Source of the DNA: Castor canadensis
Lineage: Eukaryota > Chordata > Mammalia > Rodentia > Castoridae
Direction of reading: 5' to 3'
DNA length: 64,000 bases
NCBI RefSeq assembly: GCF_047511655.1
Contig: NC_133402.1
Span: forward strand, 59,152,951-59,216,950
Positions 57,801-63,334 of the stretch are shown here, piece by piece; positions within the stretch are counted from its first letter, which is position 1; every line of letters starts with the position of its first letter. Made by a program: the position numbers and the translations under genes. The notes under the pieces are model-generated. The model did no database searches. It had not been told where the DNA came from and was given only the letters and a program-made list of their open reading frames with translations.

Positions 57801-59943
57801 CTCCAAGCTCTTTGGCCTGGCTTCCCTCTTGCAACACAGCAGAGGTGGTAGGCGAAACAGGTCCTCTCCCCCATCCTTCAGGACAAAACTGGTAGGTAGA
57901 CTTATCACGTTTCTTGCCTTTGATGGGTCAGTAGTAGTTTTGTTTTGTGTGGGGTTTTTTTGTTTTGTTTTTTGGTCTTTTCTTTTTTGGTACTGGGATT
58001 GAACCCAGGGTCTCATGCATGCTAGACAGGGTGCAAAAACCAAAATCTCATCACTGCTGTCATCAGCTTAGGAAGACATTGTACCTCATTGCCTCCCTCT
58101 TACCCTGATCAATAACCACTCATTTTCTTGGCAGAACTGGGGTTTGTGTTCTACCACTTGTGTTACATGTGGCCATCTATGCCTCCCTTGTACCTGTAGT
58201 CACCTGGCTTGTACCCAGTTTAAAGGAGCAGTAACTGATGCTTTGAGTTCACCAAGAAAGATGAATTTATGCGTTCAGCATTTACTGACCACAGGCACTG
58301 TCCTACAGGGTAGAACCACACAAGGGAGAGACTGCTTGAAGACAGCTCAGACAAAATTTTTAAAGGATGTCAAATTGCTATGGAAGAATAGAGGAGGGAG
58401 AGATTGAACATTTAATAAGTCTGTTGGTAATTCTCAAAATTATAAGCCTGGATTATTAGGAAGACTTAGCAACTCCTACCCTAAAAACAAACTCAGAAGG
58501 GCTCCAGGGGCCTCTTGTGAGTACAGTATGAAGCTGGGTCAGTCAATATTTCCATGCAGTCCTAATTATTCAGTGTCCAGACCTTTAGGTAACTAGACAG
58601 CTTAGAAAGGGCTTGAGCCAGCTATGCAGGAGGCATAGGTAGGAGGATCACAGTCTGAGGCCAGCCCTGTGAGCAAAAGGTGCAGCCCAAGTGGTAGAAT
58701 GCTTACTGCACGAGACCCTGAGTTCAAACCCCAGTACTGCCCCAGAAGAAAGAGGTTGAGGAAAGTCTCTGAGCAGGGTGAGGAGAGTGAAGTGAGAGAG
58801 GGCTAAACTCCAATCCCTAGTAGCGTGCTCAGTGCAAGTGCCTCTGACACTTCCAGGAGCATCTATCAGATAATGTGCAGAGTCTCTAAAGCAGCACCTT
58901 TCCTCTCAATGGTCAATGGCTTCTGTCTGAGAAGGGAAGACACACTTCAGGTTTTCAGCAAAAATGACTGGAATATGTAATTCTTGTATTTTTTGATTCT
59001 TGAAGATTTGAATTTTTTGTTCCCATGGAAGAAGTACAGAAGAGGTCACTGGATGTCGCAGTGAAAAATAGTAGACCACTTGGCTCACACAGAAGGAAAG
59101 AGTTAGGAAAAGTAAGTATAGGGGAGACTGTGGGCACTCGGTCTCTCCTGGAGTCCTTGTCAAATTCTGGTGACCATCACTAGAACTGACCACAAACAGG
59201 GTATGGCCTCATCGAGAGGGTTGTCTTTTATATCTTTAAAACTTAAAGCCTATTCAAATTCAGCATTCCAAAAGTACGTGAGCATGGACTGCGGGCTTAA
59301 GTGTTGTTTTGATAAACAGCAGTGTCAAGAGTTTGGTGATGATGGATTTCGGTACTTTACCTAAAGTAGAGGAAATACAACCCTCAGGACGCCTGAGGAG
59401 AAGAGGGCATTTGTGGGGCTTGCATTACTTACATTCATCTCTTTAAAGCCCGATATTATCACATTTCAACTGATGAGGCACTTGAAAAAAAGTGGAAATC
59501 ACCTGAAATTACACTCCAAATAACAACACTGAGGCTGGCGTGTACACTGTATTGCCCCACAGAAAGAACTCTGAAACCCTCACCGCCAGTCCAGTTCATT
59601 CCACTGCGTTTTGGGAACGGAACTAATTGTTTGTGATTGTTTAGGTGCTGATTGACCTATCAAAAGAAGATTTGATTAAGGGCTTTTCACAGTGGTAAGT
59701 GCGCCCTTTCATTTTATCACTGTTAATACACAACACTGTCTCACACAGCTCCCCAATAGGACTCTAGAGAAGGGAGACAGGCTTTCTGTCCACAGGCTCT
59801 TTGTGAACTCTATCAGTAATCCTGGCTGGCTCTACAGAGGCCTAGGCAGCTTGTCCTGTTACAGCCACAATGAACTATCATGAACATGACCCCAAGTGTC
59901 TTACAGGTACGAGCTGACTCCTGATGGACAGCCCAGAAGCTGA
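21558..59943 (+). CDS. ESYT3: Extended synaptotagmin 3, whole coding span (23 exons, 887 aa)
   Basis: ESYT3 encodes an ER-anchored tether of ER-plasma membrane contact sites that carries glycerolipids between the two membranes (family knowledge). The 23 exons total 2664 nt including the stop; every intron is GT-AG and every phase joins. Domains read from the translation: a hydrophobic hairpin at about 44-79; an SMP lipid-transfer domain at 117-300; C2A at 313-435 with acidic loop residues D329, D339 and 386-393; C2B at 449-587, whose first loop lacks the usual acidic pair; a Pro/Ser/Thr-rich linker at 588-750; and C2C at 757-880 with a basic strand at 803-815, the kind of patch that binds PI(4,5)P2. 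Length and exon-by-exon sequence match human ESYT3 as I remember it (about 886 aa). No frameshift or internal stop was found, so the gene looks intact. The oddity is an eightfold tandem copy of the last exon. ESYT1 is excluded by the presence of only three C2 domains; ESYT2 is the closest alternative but its sequence differs. Confidence 0.97.
22495..22630 (+). repeat. MER20/MER5-like DNA transposon remnant
   Basis: ggtcctgagaatcacctggt, then caggtgattctgatgatccg and agagtttagg: the typical block order, just downstream of the CpG island in intron 1. Confidence 0.65.
22925..23235 (+). repeat. Old dispersed repeat, family A copy 2
   Basis: actagtttgctagggcttcc, caggaatttattatttcaca and ttctggggggttaggacgtg match the copy at 18770-19190. 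It is in intron 1. Confidence 0.7.
23236..24750. other. Intron 1 sequence without a recognised element
   Basis: Largely non-repetitive. Several short frames exist on both strands but none shows family resemblance or splice structure. Confidence 0.5.
24760..24791. repeat. (AC)n microsatellite
   Basis: About 15 AC units ending in acatattac. Confidence 0.95.
24808..25020 (-). repeat. Composite SINE
   Basis: gtactggggattgaactcag and gagtagctgggattacaagt. Confidence 0.92.
25740..25820 (-). repeat. tRNA-type SINE
   Basis: A diverged unit in reverse, ending atccccagccct; it faces the + strand composite at 25842-26040. Confidence 0.75.
25842..26040 (+). repeat. Composite SINE
   Basis: tgcatatctataatcccggc, then gcatagctcaagtggtagag and gttcaaaccctgcctctgtc. 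Confidence 0.9.
26041..28630. other. Intron 1, long stretch nearly free of repeats
   Basis: About 2.6 kb of non-repetitive sequence, the longest such block in intron 1. A weak ancient repeat (cagcaagcatttatggaggg) lies at 27575-27660. No exon was recognised. Confidence 0.5.
28632..28832 (+). repeat. Composite SINE
   Basis: atggcacatgtctgtaatcc, then ggcatggctcaagtagtaga and gttcaagtcccagtaccacc. Confidence 0.92.
28833..29605. other. Intron 1 sequence without a recognised element
   Basis: No gene or clear repeat. A CpG-bearing patch occurs at 29100-29135 (cggcgtggctcgccgaggcg). Confidence 0.45.
29606..30003 (-). repeat. Two composite SINEs in tandem
   Basis: First copy 29606-29795 (gtactagggcttgaactagg), second 29796-30003 (gggctgggatttgaactcaa ... 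gtagctaggattacaggtgt). Confidence 0.9.
30345..30430 (-). repeat. tRNA-type SINE
   Basis: ggatttgaactcagggcctt and acttgagccacacctccacc. Confidence 0.92.
30431..31765. other. Intron 1 sequence without a recognised element
   Basis: It includes an A-rich purine tract (30490-30525) and a TG-rich patch (30725-30800). No gene was recognised. Confidence 0.5.
31770..31833. repeat. Pyrimidine CTCC/CTTCC tract
   Basis: An almost pure C/T stretch that merges into the reverse-oriented SINE after it. Confidence 0.9.
31834..32022 (-). repeat. Composite SINE
   Basis: gctagggtttgaattcaggg and gagcagctaggattacaggc. Confidence 0.9.
32040..32192 (+). repeat. MIR element
   Basis: gtggtcaggcagacctgggt, cctctctgagccttggtaaa and agtattaaatgacacaagat keep MIR order. 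Confidence 0.65.
32236..32422 (-). repeat. Composite SINE
   Basis: gactgggatttgaactcagg and caagtagctaggatgacagg. Confidence 0.9.
33112..33317 (-). repeat. Composite SINE
   Basis: gtactgagatttgaactcag and caagtggctaggattacagc. Confidence 0.92.
33431..33520 (+). repeat. B1-like SINE
   Basis: ccggtggcttactcctgtaa and tcatggttcgaagccagcct. Confidence 0.88.
33692..33811 (+). repeat. tRNA-type SINE followed by (GA)n microsatellite
   Basis: gtgtggctcaaatggtagca, then gtgaggccctgagtccaaac; the tail is about 24 GA units at 33763-33811. Confidence 0.92.
34620..34902 (-). repeat. SINE pair
   Basis: A partial tRNA-type unit (34620-34672) and a composite (gtactggagtttgaacccag ... gaatagctaggattacaggt). 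Confidence 0.88.
35030..35425 (+). repeat. MaLR-type LTR remnant
   Basis: agaaggtggggcctcctgca, gcccttgaaggggatattgg, gactgaaaccatgcaccaaa and cctttcctccttatgagttg follow the order of mammalian MaLR LTRs. It is a solitary LTR with no coding part. Confidence 0.65.
35426..35945. other. Intron 1 sequence, possible diverged L1
   Basis: gaatttggaaaaggaaagca and gacaaacatttcttcagcaa are L1-like but weak. No gene was recognised. Confidence 0.35.
35948..36070 (+). repeat. B1-like SINE monomer
   Basis: cagcacacgcctgtaatcct and gagtttgaggccagcctggg. Confidence 0.9.
36205..36320 (+). repeat. MER5-like DNA transposon remnant
   Basis: gagcttgttaaaaacaagct, gaggccccaccctggcacac and ctgatttaggaggcagctaa. 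Confidence 0.5.
36321..38160. other. Intron 1 sequence without a recognised element
   Basis: Gene-like GC content but no recognised exon. A weak ancient repeat (attccacaaatgtgtgttaa) lies at 36600-36790. Confidence 0.5.
38165..38201. promoter_or_regulatory. G-run cluster beside a perfect octamer palindrome
   Basis: Three G runs (5, 5 and 6 bases, each pair separated by one T) at 38166-38183 are followed by ATTTGCATATGCAAAT at 38186-38201. The latter is a perfect 16-base palindrome of two abutting octamers, the class of site bound by POU (Oct) dimers. It lies about 375 bases upstream of exon 2 in intron 1. Function is inferred from motif only. Confidence 0.45.
38576..38617 (+). CDS. ESYT3: ESYT3 exon 2 (residues 117-130)
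   Basis: A 42-base exon preceded by the acceptor tttcacag and followed by gtaagg. It encodes IHFPDVERVEWANK, the conserved opening of the SMP domain. It lies 16.7 kb from exon 1 and is phase 0 at both ends. Confidence 0.96.
38618..39797. other. Intron 2, first part
   Basis: A MIR-like element lies at about 38930-39050 (ctgtgcaaccttggacagtt ... acatggtgggtactgg). The rest is unrecognised. Confidence 0.5.
39798..39927 (-). repeat. B1-like SINE monomer
   Basis: gagatagggccttgctctgt, cttgaacttgccaccctgca, ctaggattacaggtgtgtgc. Confidence 0.92.
39988..40092 (+). repeat. ID-like SINE with AAAAC tail
   Basis: gcttgtctagcatgtgtgag, ctgtccccagcactgc and an (AAAAC)n tail. Confidence 0.8.
40463..40792 (-). 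repeat. Composite SINE (tRNA-type, two B1-like)
   Basis: gctggggtttgaactcaggg, gtagctgggctgacaggtgt and aagctaggattataagagta. Confidence 0.9.
41099..41233 (+). CDS. ESYT3: ESYT3 exon 3 (residues 131-175)
   Basis: Acceptor ccgcacag and donor gtgagt. It encodes 45 residues of the SMP domain, including WPYLSMIMEDKIREKLEP and ending TKLYFGQK. The helix and strand pattern matches the SMP core of extended synaptotagmins. Confidence 0.97.
41234..42655. other. Intron 3, first part
   Basis: A MIR-like element lies at about 42270-42365 (gtgtggccttgggtcagtca, cctctctgagctccagtttc). Otherwise unrecognised. Confidence 0.55.
42658..42860 (+). repeat. Composite SINE
   Basis: gacggtacactgctgtaatc, then acatggctcaagtggtagaa and gagttcaaatctccagtatt. 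Confidence 0.92.
42861..43428. other. Intron 3 sequence without a recognised element
   Basis: Nothing recognised beyond AT-rich flanks of the SINEs. Confidence 0.5.
43429..43775 (-). repeat. Composite SINE (tRNA-type, two B1-like)
   Basis: A T run at 43429-43447, then actggggtttgaactcaggg and two ggattacag blocks. Confidence 0.93.
44256..44332 (+). CDS. ESYT3: ESYT3 exon 4 (residues 176-201)
   Basis: Acceptor cttgtag, donor gtgagg, 77 bases, ending two bases into Cys201. It encodes CPRVNGVKAHTDKCN and then VTLDLQI, an SMP beta strand. Confidence 0.96.
44333..45708. other. Intron 4
   Basis: GC-rich, non-repetitive. Short frames on both strands are not supported as exons. Confidence 0.55.
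45709..45775 (+). CDS. ESYT3: ESYT3 exon 5 (residues 201-223)
   Basis: A long pyrimidine tract and cattccag precede it; donor gtgggt. It completes Cys201 and encodes YIGDCEISVELQKMRAGVNG, part of the SMP lipid tunnel. Confidence 0.96.
45776..46354. other. Intron 5
   Basis: A weak MIR-like patch lies near 45890-45960. Nothing else was recognised. Confidence 0.5.
46355..46444 (+). CDS. ESYT3: ESYT3 exon 6 (residues 224-253)
   Basis: Acceptor cccattag, donor gtgagc, exactly 30 codons. It encodes LQGTLRVILEPLLVDKPFVG followed by AVTVFFLQKP, highly conserved SMP strands. Confidence 0.97.
46839..46894 (+). CDS. ESYT3: ESYT3 exon 7 (residues 254-272)
   Basis: Acceptor tcccacag, donor gtgagt, 56 bases. 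It encodes HLQINWTGLTNLLDAPGI and two bases of Asn272; late SMP domain. Confidence 0.97.
46895..48155. other. Intron 7
   Basis: A MIR-like stretch at 47225-47350 (gtgtgaccatggacaagttg), a reverse B1-like SINE at 47736-47838 (gagacagggtcttgctatgt, ctacaggtgtgagccaccac) and an ancient repeat at 47842-47950 (attcaacaagtatttttgga). Confidence 0.65.
48156..48276 (+). CDS. ESYT3: ESYT3 exon 8 (residues 272-312)
   Basis: Acceptor gtcccag, donor gtgagt, 121 bases. It encodes the end of the SMP domain (VSDSLLEDLIAAHLVLPNRV) and the linker LDVTNLRFPLPC that leads into C2A. Confidence 0.97.
48277..49387. other. Intron 8
   Basis: It holds a reverse composite SINE at 48676-48890 (gggatcgaacccagggcctc, gtagctgggactataggtgt) and a MIR-like patch near 49220-49300. 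Confidence 0.7.
49388..49558 (+). CDS. ESYT3: ESYT3 exon 9 (residues 313-369), first half of C2A
   Basis: Acceptor atattccag, donor gtgacg, 57 codons. It encodes GVIRVHLLEAEKL and the calcium loop containing D329 and D339 (GKSDPYAKV), then NLNPTWNEAFE, the classic C2 signature. Confidence 0.97.
49559..50103. other. Intron 9
   Basis: No repeat or gene recognised. Confidence 0.55.
50104..50186 (+). CDS. ESYT3: ESYT3 exon 10 (residues 370-397), second half of C2A
   Basis: Acceptor gcttccag, donor gtgagg. It encodes FMVYEVPGQDLEVDLYDEDT and then DRDDFLG. The acidic run at 386-393 is the second calcium-binding loop of C2A, so C2A looks able to bind calcium. Confidence 0.97.
50187..51776. other. 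Intron 10
   Basis: About 1.6 kb of largely non-repetitive sequence. An open frame at 51130-51642 has no recognisable product. Confidence 0.55.
51777..51825 (+). CDS. ESYT3: ESYT3 exon 11 (residues 397-413)
   Basis: Acceptor tgttccag, donor gtagag, 49 bases. It encodes SLQINLGDVMTNRVVDE, a late C2A strand and loop. Confidence 0.96.
51826..52193. other. Intron 11
   Basis: Nothing recognised. Confidence 0.55.
52194..52283 (+). CDS. ESYT3: ESYT3 exon 12 (residues 414-443)
   Basis: Acceptor ccccacag, donor gtgagt, 30 codons. It encodes WFVLNDTTSGRLHLRLEWLS, the final C2A strand, and the short hinge to C2B. Confidence 0.97.
52284..52666. other. Intron 12
   Basis: Nothing recognised. Confidence 0.55.
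52667..52729 (+). CDS. ESYT3: ESYT3 exon 13 (residues 444-464), start of C2B
   Basis: Acceptor tgtttgcag, donor gtgaga, 21 codons. It encodes DDGGLSTAILVVYLESACNL, the first strand of C2B. Confidence 0.96.
52819..52881 (+). CDS. ESYT3: ESYT3 exon 14 (residues 465-485)
   Basis: Acceptor gtgctgcag, 21 codons starting RNPFEYLNGEYRAKKLSRF. This loop replaces the acidic first calcium loop of ordinary C2 domains. The donor gtgtgt is weak and runs directly into a TCTG microsatellite. Confidence 0.95.
52882..52909 (+). repeat. (TCTG)n microsatellite abutting the exon 14 donor
   Basis: gtgtgtgt followed by four to five TCTG-type units and tag. The tract starts with the donor GT itself. Confidence 0.95.
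53437..53505 (+). CDS. ESYT3: ESYT3 exon 15 (residues 486-508)
   Basis: Acceptor cctcacag, donor gtaagc, 23 codons including DPSSYVKLSVGKKTYTSK, central C2B strands. Confidence 0.96.
53721..53950 (+). mobile_element. Short 5'-truncated L1 insertion with target-site duplication
   Basis: The insert carries a G-rich polypurine tract (53846-53905), then aatgacccaaacattgca, an AATAAA signal and an A tail, the form of an L1 3' end. The 15-base sequence aagttcttccatcta flanks it at 53706-53720 and 53951-53965. It lies in intron 15 in the sense orientation. Confidence 0.88.
54198..54284 (+). CDS. ESYT3: ESYT3 exon 16 (residues 509-537)
   Basis: Acceptor gttcccag, donor gtttgc, 29 codons. It encodes TCPHSKDPVWSQMFPFFV and then EAEQLHVK; C2B. 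The donor is weaker than its neighbours. Confidence 0.96.
54285..54822. other. Intron 16
   Basis: A MIR/L2-like patch lies near 54500-54575 (gatttgcccaaggtctcgtg). Otherwise unrecognised. Confidence 0.5.
54823..54972 (+). CDS. ESYT3: ESYT3 exon 17 (residues 538-587), end of C2B
   Basis: Acceptor cactgccag, donor gtaaat, 50 codons. It encodes VLDDDQDCALGVLDVPLCQI through to the last C2B strand LISMRLVLR. The acidic DDD of loop 3 is kept although loop 1 lacks partners. Confidence 0.97.
54973..56091. other. Intron 17, AT-rich, possible old L1
   Basis: An ATT microsatellite is at 55347-55370. Text around 55120-55430 and 55560-55900 weakly resembles L1 sequence in antisense, but I cannot confirm it. 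Confidence 0.45.
56092..56579 (+). CDS. ESYT3: ESYT3 exon 18 (residues 588-750), linker
   Basis: The largest exon (488 bases), acceptor tacttctag, donor gtatgc. It encodes FLHVEERELGSPYTG and then a long linker rich in Pro, Ser and Thr with runs such as KSTTTATSAATEP and PGPHSPGPVKSPRP. The linker is expected to be disordered and phosphorylatable. The frame stays open past the donor to a stop at 56650-56652. Confidence 0.96.
56580..57003. other. Intron 18
   Basis: It begins with a 73-base in-frame extension of exon 18 that ends at the stop 56650-56652. A MIR-like patch lies at 56700-56860. No repeat beyond that. Confidence 0.5.
57004..57093 (+). CDS. ESYT3: ESYT3 exon 19 (residues 750-780), start of C2C
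   Basis: Acceptor cttcacag, donor gtgcgg. It encodes GGDRRLGEIQLTVRYVCLRR and then CLRVLVNAC, the first two strands of C2C. Compared with the human protein as I recall it, the segment just before LGEIQLTV is slightly shorter. Confidence 0.95.
57430..57561 (+). CDS. ESYT3: ESYT3 exon 20 (residues 780-824), C2C basic patch
   Basis: Acceptor cacctcag, donor gtaagt, 132 bases. It encodes LTPCTISGADPYVRIYLLPE and then KRWASRKKTSVKRKTLEPRF. The lysine/arginine-rich strand is the expected PI(4,5)P2 contact that holds ESYT2 and ESYT3 at the plasma membrane. Confidence 0.97.
57562..59005. other. Intron 20
   Basis: It holds reverse tRNA-type SINE pieces at 57970-58032 (actgggattgaacccagggt) and about 58128-58165, and a plus-strand composite SINE at 58610-58745 (caagtggtagaatgcttact, gttcaaaccccagtactgcc). 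Confidence 0.7.
59006..59111 (+). CDS. ESYT3: ESYT3 exon 21 (residues 824-859)
   Basis: Acceptor gattcttgaag, donor gtaagt. It encodes FEFFVPMEEVQKRSLDVAVK and then SRPLGSHRRKELGK, central C2C strands. Confidence 0.96.
59112..59644. other. Intron 21
   Basis: Nothing recognised. Confidence 0.55.
59645..59694 (+). CDS. ESYT3: ESYT3 exon 22 (residues 860-876)
   Basis: Acceptor ttgtttag, donor gtaagt, 50 bases. It encodes VLIDLSKEDLIKGFSQ and two bases of Trp876. It needs a last exon beginning with G, which every unit of the downstream array supplies. Confidence 0.96.
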
Positions 59944-60383
59944 TGAACATGACCCCAAGTGTCTTACAGGCACGAGCTCACTCCTGATGGACAGCCCAGA
60001 AGCTGATGAACATGACCCCAAGTGTCTTACAGGCACGAGCTGACTCCTGATGGACAGCCCAGAAGCTGATGAACATGACCCCAAGTGTCTTACAGGCACG
60101 AGCTGACTCCTGATGGACAGCCCAGAAGCTGATGAACATGACCCCAAGTGTCTTACAGGCACGAGCTGACTCCTGATGGACAGCCCAGAAGCTGATGAAC
60201 ATGACCCCAAGTGTCTTACAGGCACGAGCTCACTCCTGATGGACAGCCCAGAAGCTGATGAACATGACCCCAAGTGTCTTACAGGCACGAGCTGACTCCT
60301 GATGGACAGCCCAGAAGCTGATGAACATGACCCCAAGTGTCTTACAGGCACGAGCTGACTCCTGATGGACAGCCCAGAAGCTG
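59880..60383 (+). repeat. 63-bp tandem array (8 copies) carrying the ESYT3 terminal exon
   Basis: Eight head-to-tail units begin at 59880, 59943, 60006, 60069, 60132, 60195, 60258 and 60321. Each holds 26-27 bases of intron-like sequence with an acceptor (tcttacag), then the last coding exon and its TGA. Copies differ by only two substitutions: T to C in the first codon after the join (copy 1 against 2-8; Tyr to His), and a synonymous G to C in a Leu codon in copies 2 and 6. Acceptors fall at 59907 plus multiples of 63; stops end at 59943 plus multiples of 63, the last at 60384. Confidence 0.97.
59907..59943 (+). CDS. ESYT3: ESYT3 exon 23, coding part (residues 876-887), array copy 1
   Basis: The acceptor gtcttacag precedes G, which completes Trp876; then YELTPDGQPRS and TGA. 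This copy keeps the Tyr877 found in human ESYT3 and is the first acceptor after exon 22. Seven near-identical copies with the same acceptor and stop follow at 63-base steps, so which one is used is not settled by sequence. Confidence 0.88.
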
Positions 60384-61318
60384 ATAAGTGCTACTGTCCT
60401 GACATGATAGGATGTGTGCATATGTGTATTTTCTCATTTAAATCAAAATGGCCATTGGATGAAAGTAAGAGGTGGTTACATAAAGGCAAGAACTACTTCA
60501 CTGGATTTGTTCTGTCCAGAAATGAGGCACTGGTCTGTGTCTTCAAACCCTCAGCCGTGACTTTGCACACCTGACTTAGGACTTGCCTACATATCCTGTC
60601 CCTGACATGGGGAGGAGCAGCTACCAGCATTTGCAGGCACTTCTTTTGTGAAAATAAGTGACCTGAGCTCACACTGTCAAAGTCCTTCTGGCTGCCACCT
60701 CGGGTGCTTGTATGCCTGGAGGTTCGTTCCTAATTTGGAGCTATAGTGGTGGTGGTATATTTAAATAGTGATAGTGGAGTTTGACTGCAGACCATCCCCT
60801 ATGTGATGACATTTCCATACAAAAATGCAAGTCCCAAACCCAGGCCTCCATCAGTATTCTCACAGGAGAGGCAGTGCCAAGGAAGAAAGGGGGCTTTCCA
60901 TCTTTTAGAACAGTGGGACAGAATTACAGAATTTCTGCTTGTCTAAGATATTTAAACAAGTGCCTCTTACGCATTTCAAGCTTTGTAAGAACAAATAGGC
61001 TTCTTGTCCCCATCACTGCTATTTCACTGTACAGATTTCCTATGTTCTATAAAAATCAAAGCGTACTCAAATTAAGGATAATCTGGTTTGGCTCCTCCGT
61101 GCATGTGCAGATGGTCTATTCCAGAACTGTCCCAATGCCATGCCCATCTCAACAATTCTGTCTTGTGACATTGTGTTTAAAATGCTTACAAGGTATTAAG
61201 CAACAAGTACTGTTTGATACTTAATGTTCCAGTTTACCTGCAAGTGAACTATAAGCTACTTGAAATGTTTAAGATTGTGCTAAGTACATGTACAATAAAT
61301 AGTTTCTGTGATTTCTAT
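59944..61318 (+). other. ESYT3: ESYT3 3' untranslated region
   Basis: If copy 1 is the last exon, the 3' UTR starts at 59944, contains array copies 2-8 and continues through about 900 bases of non-repetitive sequence to the poly(A) signal. The 3' end is inferred from the signal and the T-rich stretch after it. Confidence 0.7.
61294..61299 (+). terminator. ESYT3: Poly(A) signal AATAAA of ESYT3
   Basis: A canonical AATAAA within tacaataaatag, followed after about 15-25 bases by T/G-rich sequence (tgtgatttctatttt). It is the first canonical hexamer after the stop codon that I noticed. Confidence 0.75.
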
Positions 61319-63330
61319 TTTGAACTAATGCCTAATCCATCTACCTCATGCCAACATCGTAACTGCTCCCTAAGCTGACACATAATTCAAAAACGGAAAA
61401 GCACTGGAGAAAGCTAAGGAATGCATCAGGATAAGTATAAGCAGCTTTGAGACAGCAGAGGACCTAAAGTGTTGAGCACTTTGTTATATTTTGGTATACA
61501 CCAGTTGGAGGCAAGGTGGACAAGTTGGCAGCAGGTGGTAGCACACAATCTGCCCTCCAGAGCACAGCAGCAGATAACAAGAAGGAAAGGGTACCATTAA
61601 GGAAAGGGTACCATTAAGGCACAAGTGGCCTGTGGGGAGTGAAGGCAGTGTAAATATGCTGGTAATGAGTGTCAACCAACCTTCCGTTCCTGTAACAGAA
61701 ACATGAGGTATCAGCTTAGAATGCAAAAACATTCCTTTGGCTTAGTTTTGGGTGTTTCAGGCTATGCCTTTAACACATGGGCCCTTGGAACACTTACCTA
61801 AAGCACAACGCTAAACAGCCAAAGGTTTTAGGTTTTTGTGAGGGTCTCAAAACACAGTGGAACTAAAATGCTAGCAGCTAAGAAGGGACAGCTAGGATGG
61901 TGAGCTTCATATTATGAAACTAAAGATAACTGTTGTTTCAAAAATGTAAAGCTGTGTGCATCTGTTACTAATTTATTACCTTCCAGCATGGGCATCTTTG
62001 CCAGAGTTTGCTATTGGGCTCTGCCAGTAGAGGACGATGGCGGACAATTGGAGCCACAGGGCTTTCTCTTCCTCACGAGCATCTTCCATGGCAGTCAGCT
62101 CTGTGGCTTGTGGGGTGTGTTGTCCAGTGAACCCGGTTCATGGCCAAGGCCCTCCTGCAGGTTTCTCTGCCTCTCTTCTGAGGCTTAAGCCCACCTAGCC
62201 AGGAGGCACCCATCTGTTCCCAAAGTCCTCTCTTTCTCATGCTCCCTTGGCCCTGGAGTACCATTTGCTCTGTCTTTAGTTCTCCAACCTACCCCTGTTT
62301 AGTAGTTAAGCACCTTTTAAGAGTTATCAATTCTTGTATTAAATTTTTCATGTTTTATTTACCTGTGTAATGCACCTTCTATCTCCTGAATGTCAAATTT
62401 CACAATAACCAAGAAAACCAACAGAGTTCAGCATTACAGAAGAAAAGGTTACAAAGAAAAATTAGTGACCTCCTCACCAAAGGGGAGGAAAGCAGAGAAA
62501 AACATGATAAACAGAAAATACAAAGACTTTAGGTTTGTAATCACAACAAACCTACTAAAATCTAGAATGTCAAACAGCATGAACATAAAAGAAAGATGTA
62601 GAAAGTGAAGCTATGTCCAAAAATTGCAGCAAACATTGAGGAAAAGCTGCCTTCTGTTGCTGCTTCGGTGTATCTAATCAAGCTGTTATGCACATTTAAA
62701 TATCACTCACTCTTACCATCACTGAGAAGGTCCACACCGTTATTCATAAAGCTGATGTTGCAGTGAGTTGTACAGTACGTAGCCATACGGTTACACACAA
62801 TCATGCTTCCTATGACCTGGCAATTTTAGTTCTGGATACATATTCTAGAAGACTCACACTCAAGTACTATCATGACCCAAAAATCTAAAACTTAAGTCGT
62901 TAATCAGAATGTTTTTGCAAGGGTGCTGAATCCAAAGTATTATGTTAAAAAGAAAAACTCACTTGTAGCTCTCTGTTCCCTCAATGATTAGAAAATGAAA
63001 TCAATTTTAAAAGATAATTTTAAGTACATAAGATATTAAATGCTATTAATACATTCAACAACATCCACAGGAAAATGACAAATGGAGAACTACACCACAT
63101 CTGAGGCTAGAAGACCCCAGTTTTCCCCATGCTCAATTGTGTTTAGTGAGAAGATGAAAAGCCCCATTGGCGTGTGTATGTGTGTGACTTGCTGAGCAGC
63201 TTCATGTACATGGAAGTACGAGGATGAAAAACCTTCCACAGCATGACATGGTTTACTTTAATGTTATAACTAAACCAGAGCGGTAACAGTGCAGGGAGAG
63301 ACAACTGGACCAATAGGCAGAAATAAAAGC
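61319..63330. other. Downstream intergenic sequence
   Basis: AT-rich, no gene recognised. 62800-62900 (tgacctggcaattttagttc) looks like a diverged L1 piece. In other mammals CEP70 would follow on the minus strand; no CEP70 exon is evident here. Confidence 0.45.
61584..61617. repeat. 17-bp direct duplication
   Basis: ggaaagggtaccattaa occurs twice in a row, perfectly, downstream of the poly(A) signal. Confidence 0.95.
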
Positions 63331-63334
63331 CCAC

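Noticed and set aside
59878..60351. Minus-strand open frame of 157 codons with a 21-residue repeat across the 63-bp array
   Set aside because: The unit length is a multiple of three and carries no minus-strand stop in that frame, so any array of it stays open; two different minus frames are open for the same reason. The + strand function as the ESYT3 last exon explains the sequence.
59880..60383. CRISPR-like array
   Set aside because: There are no spacers between units; it is a direct tandem repeat in a mammalian gene.
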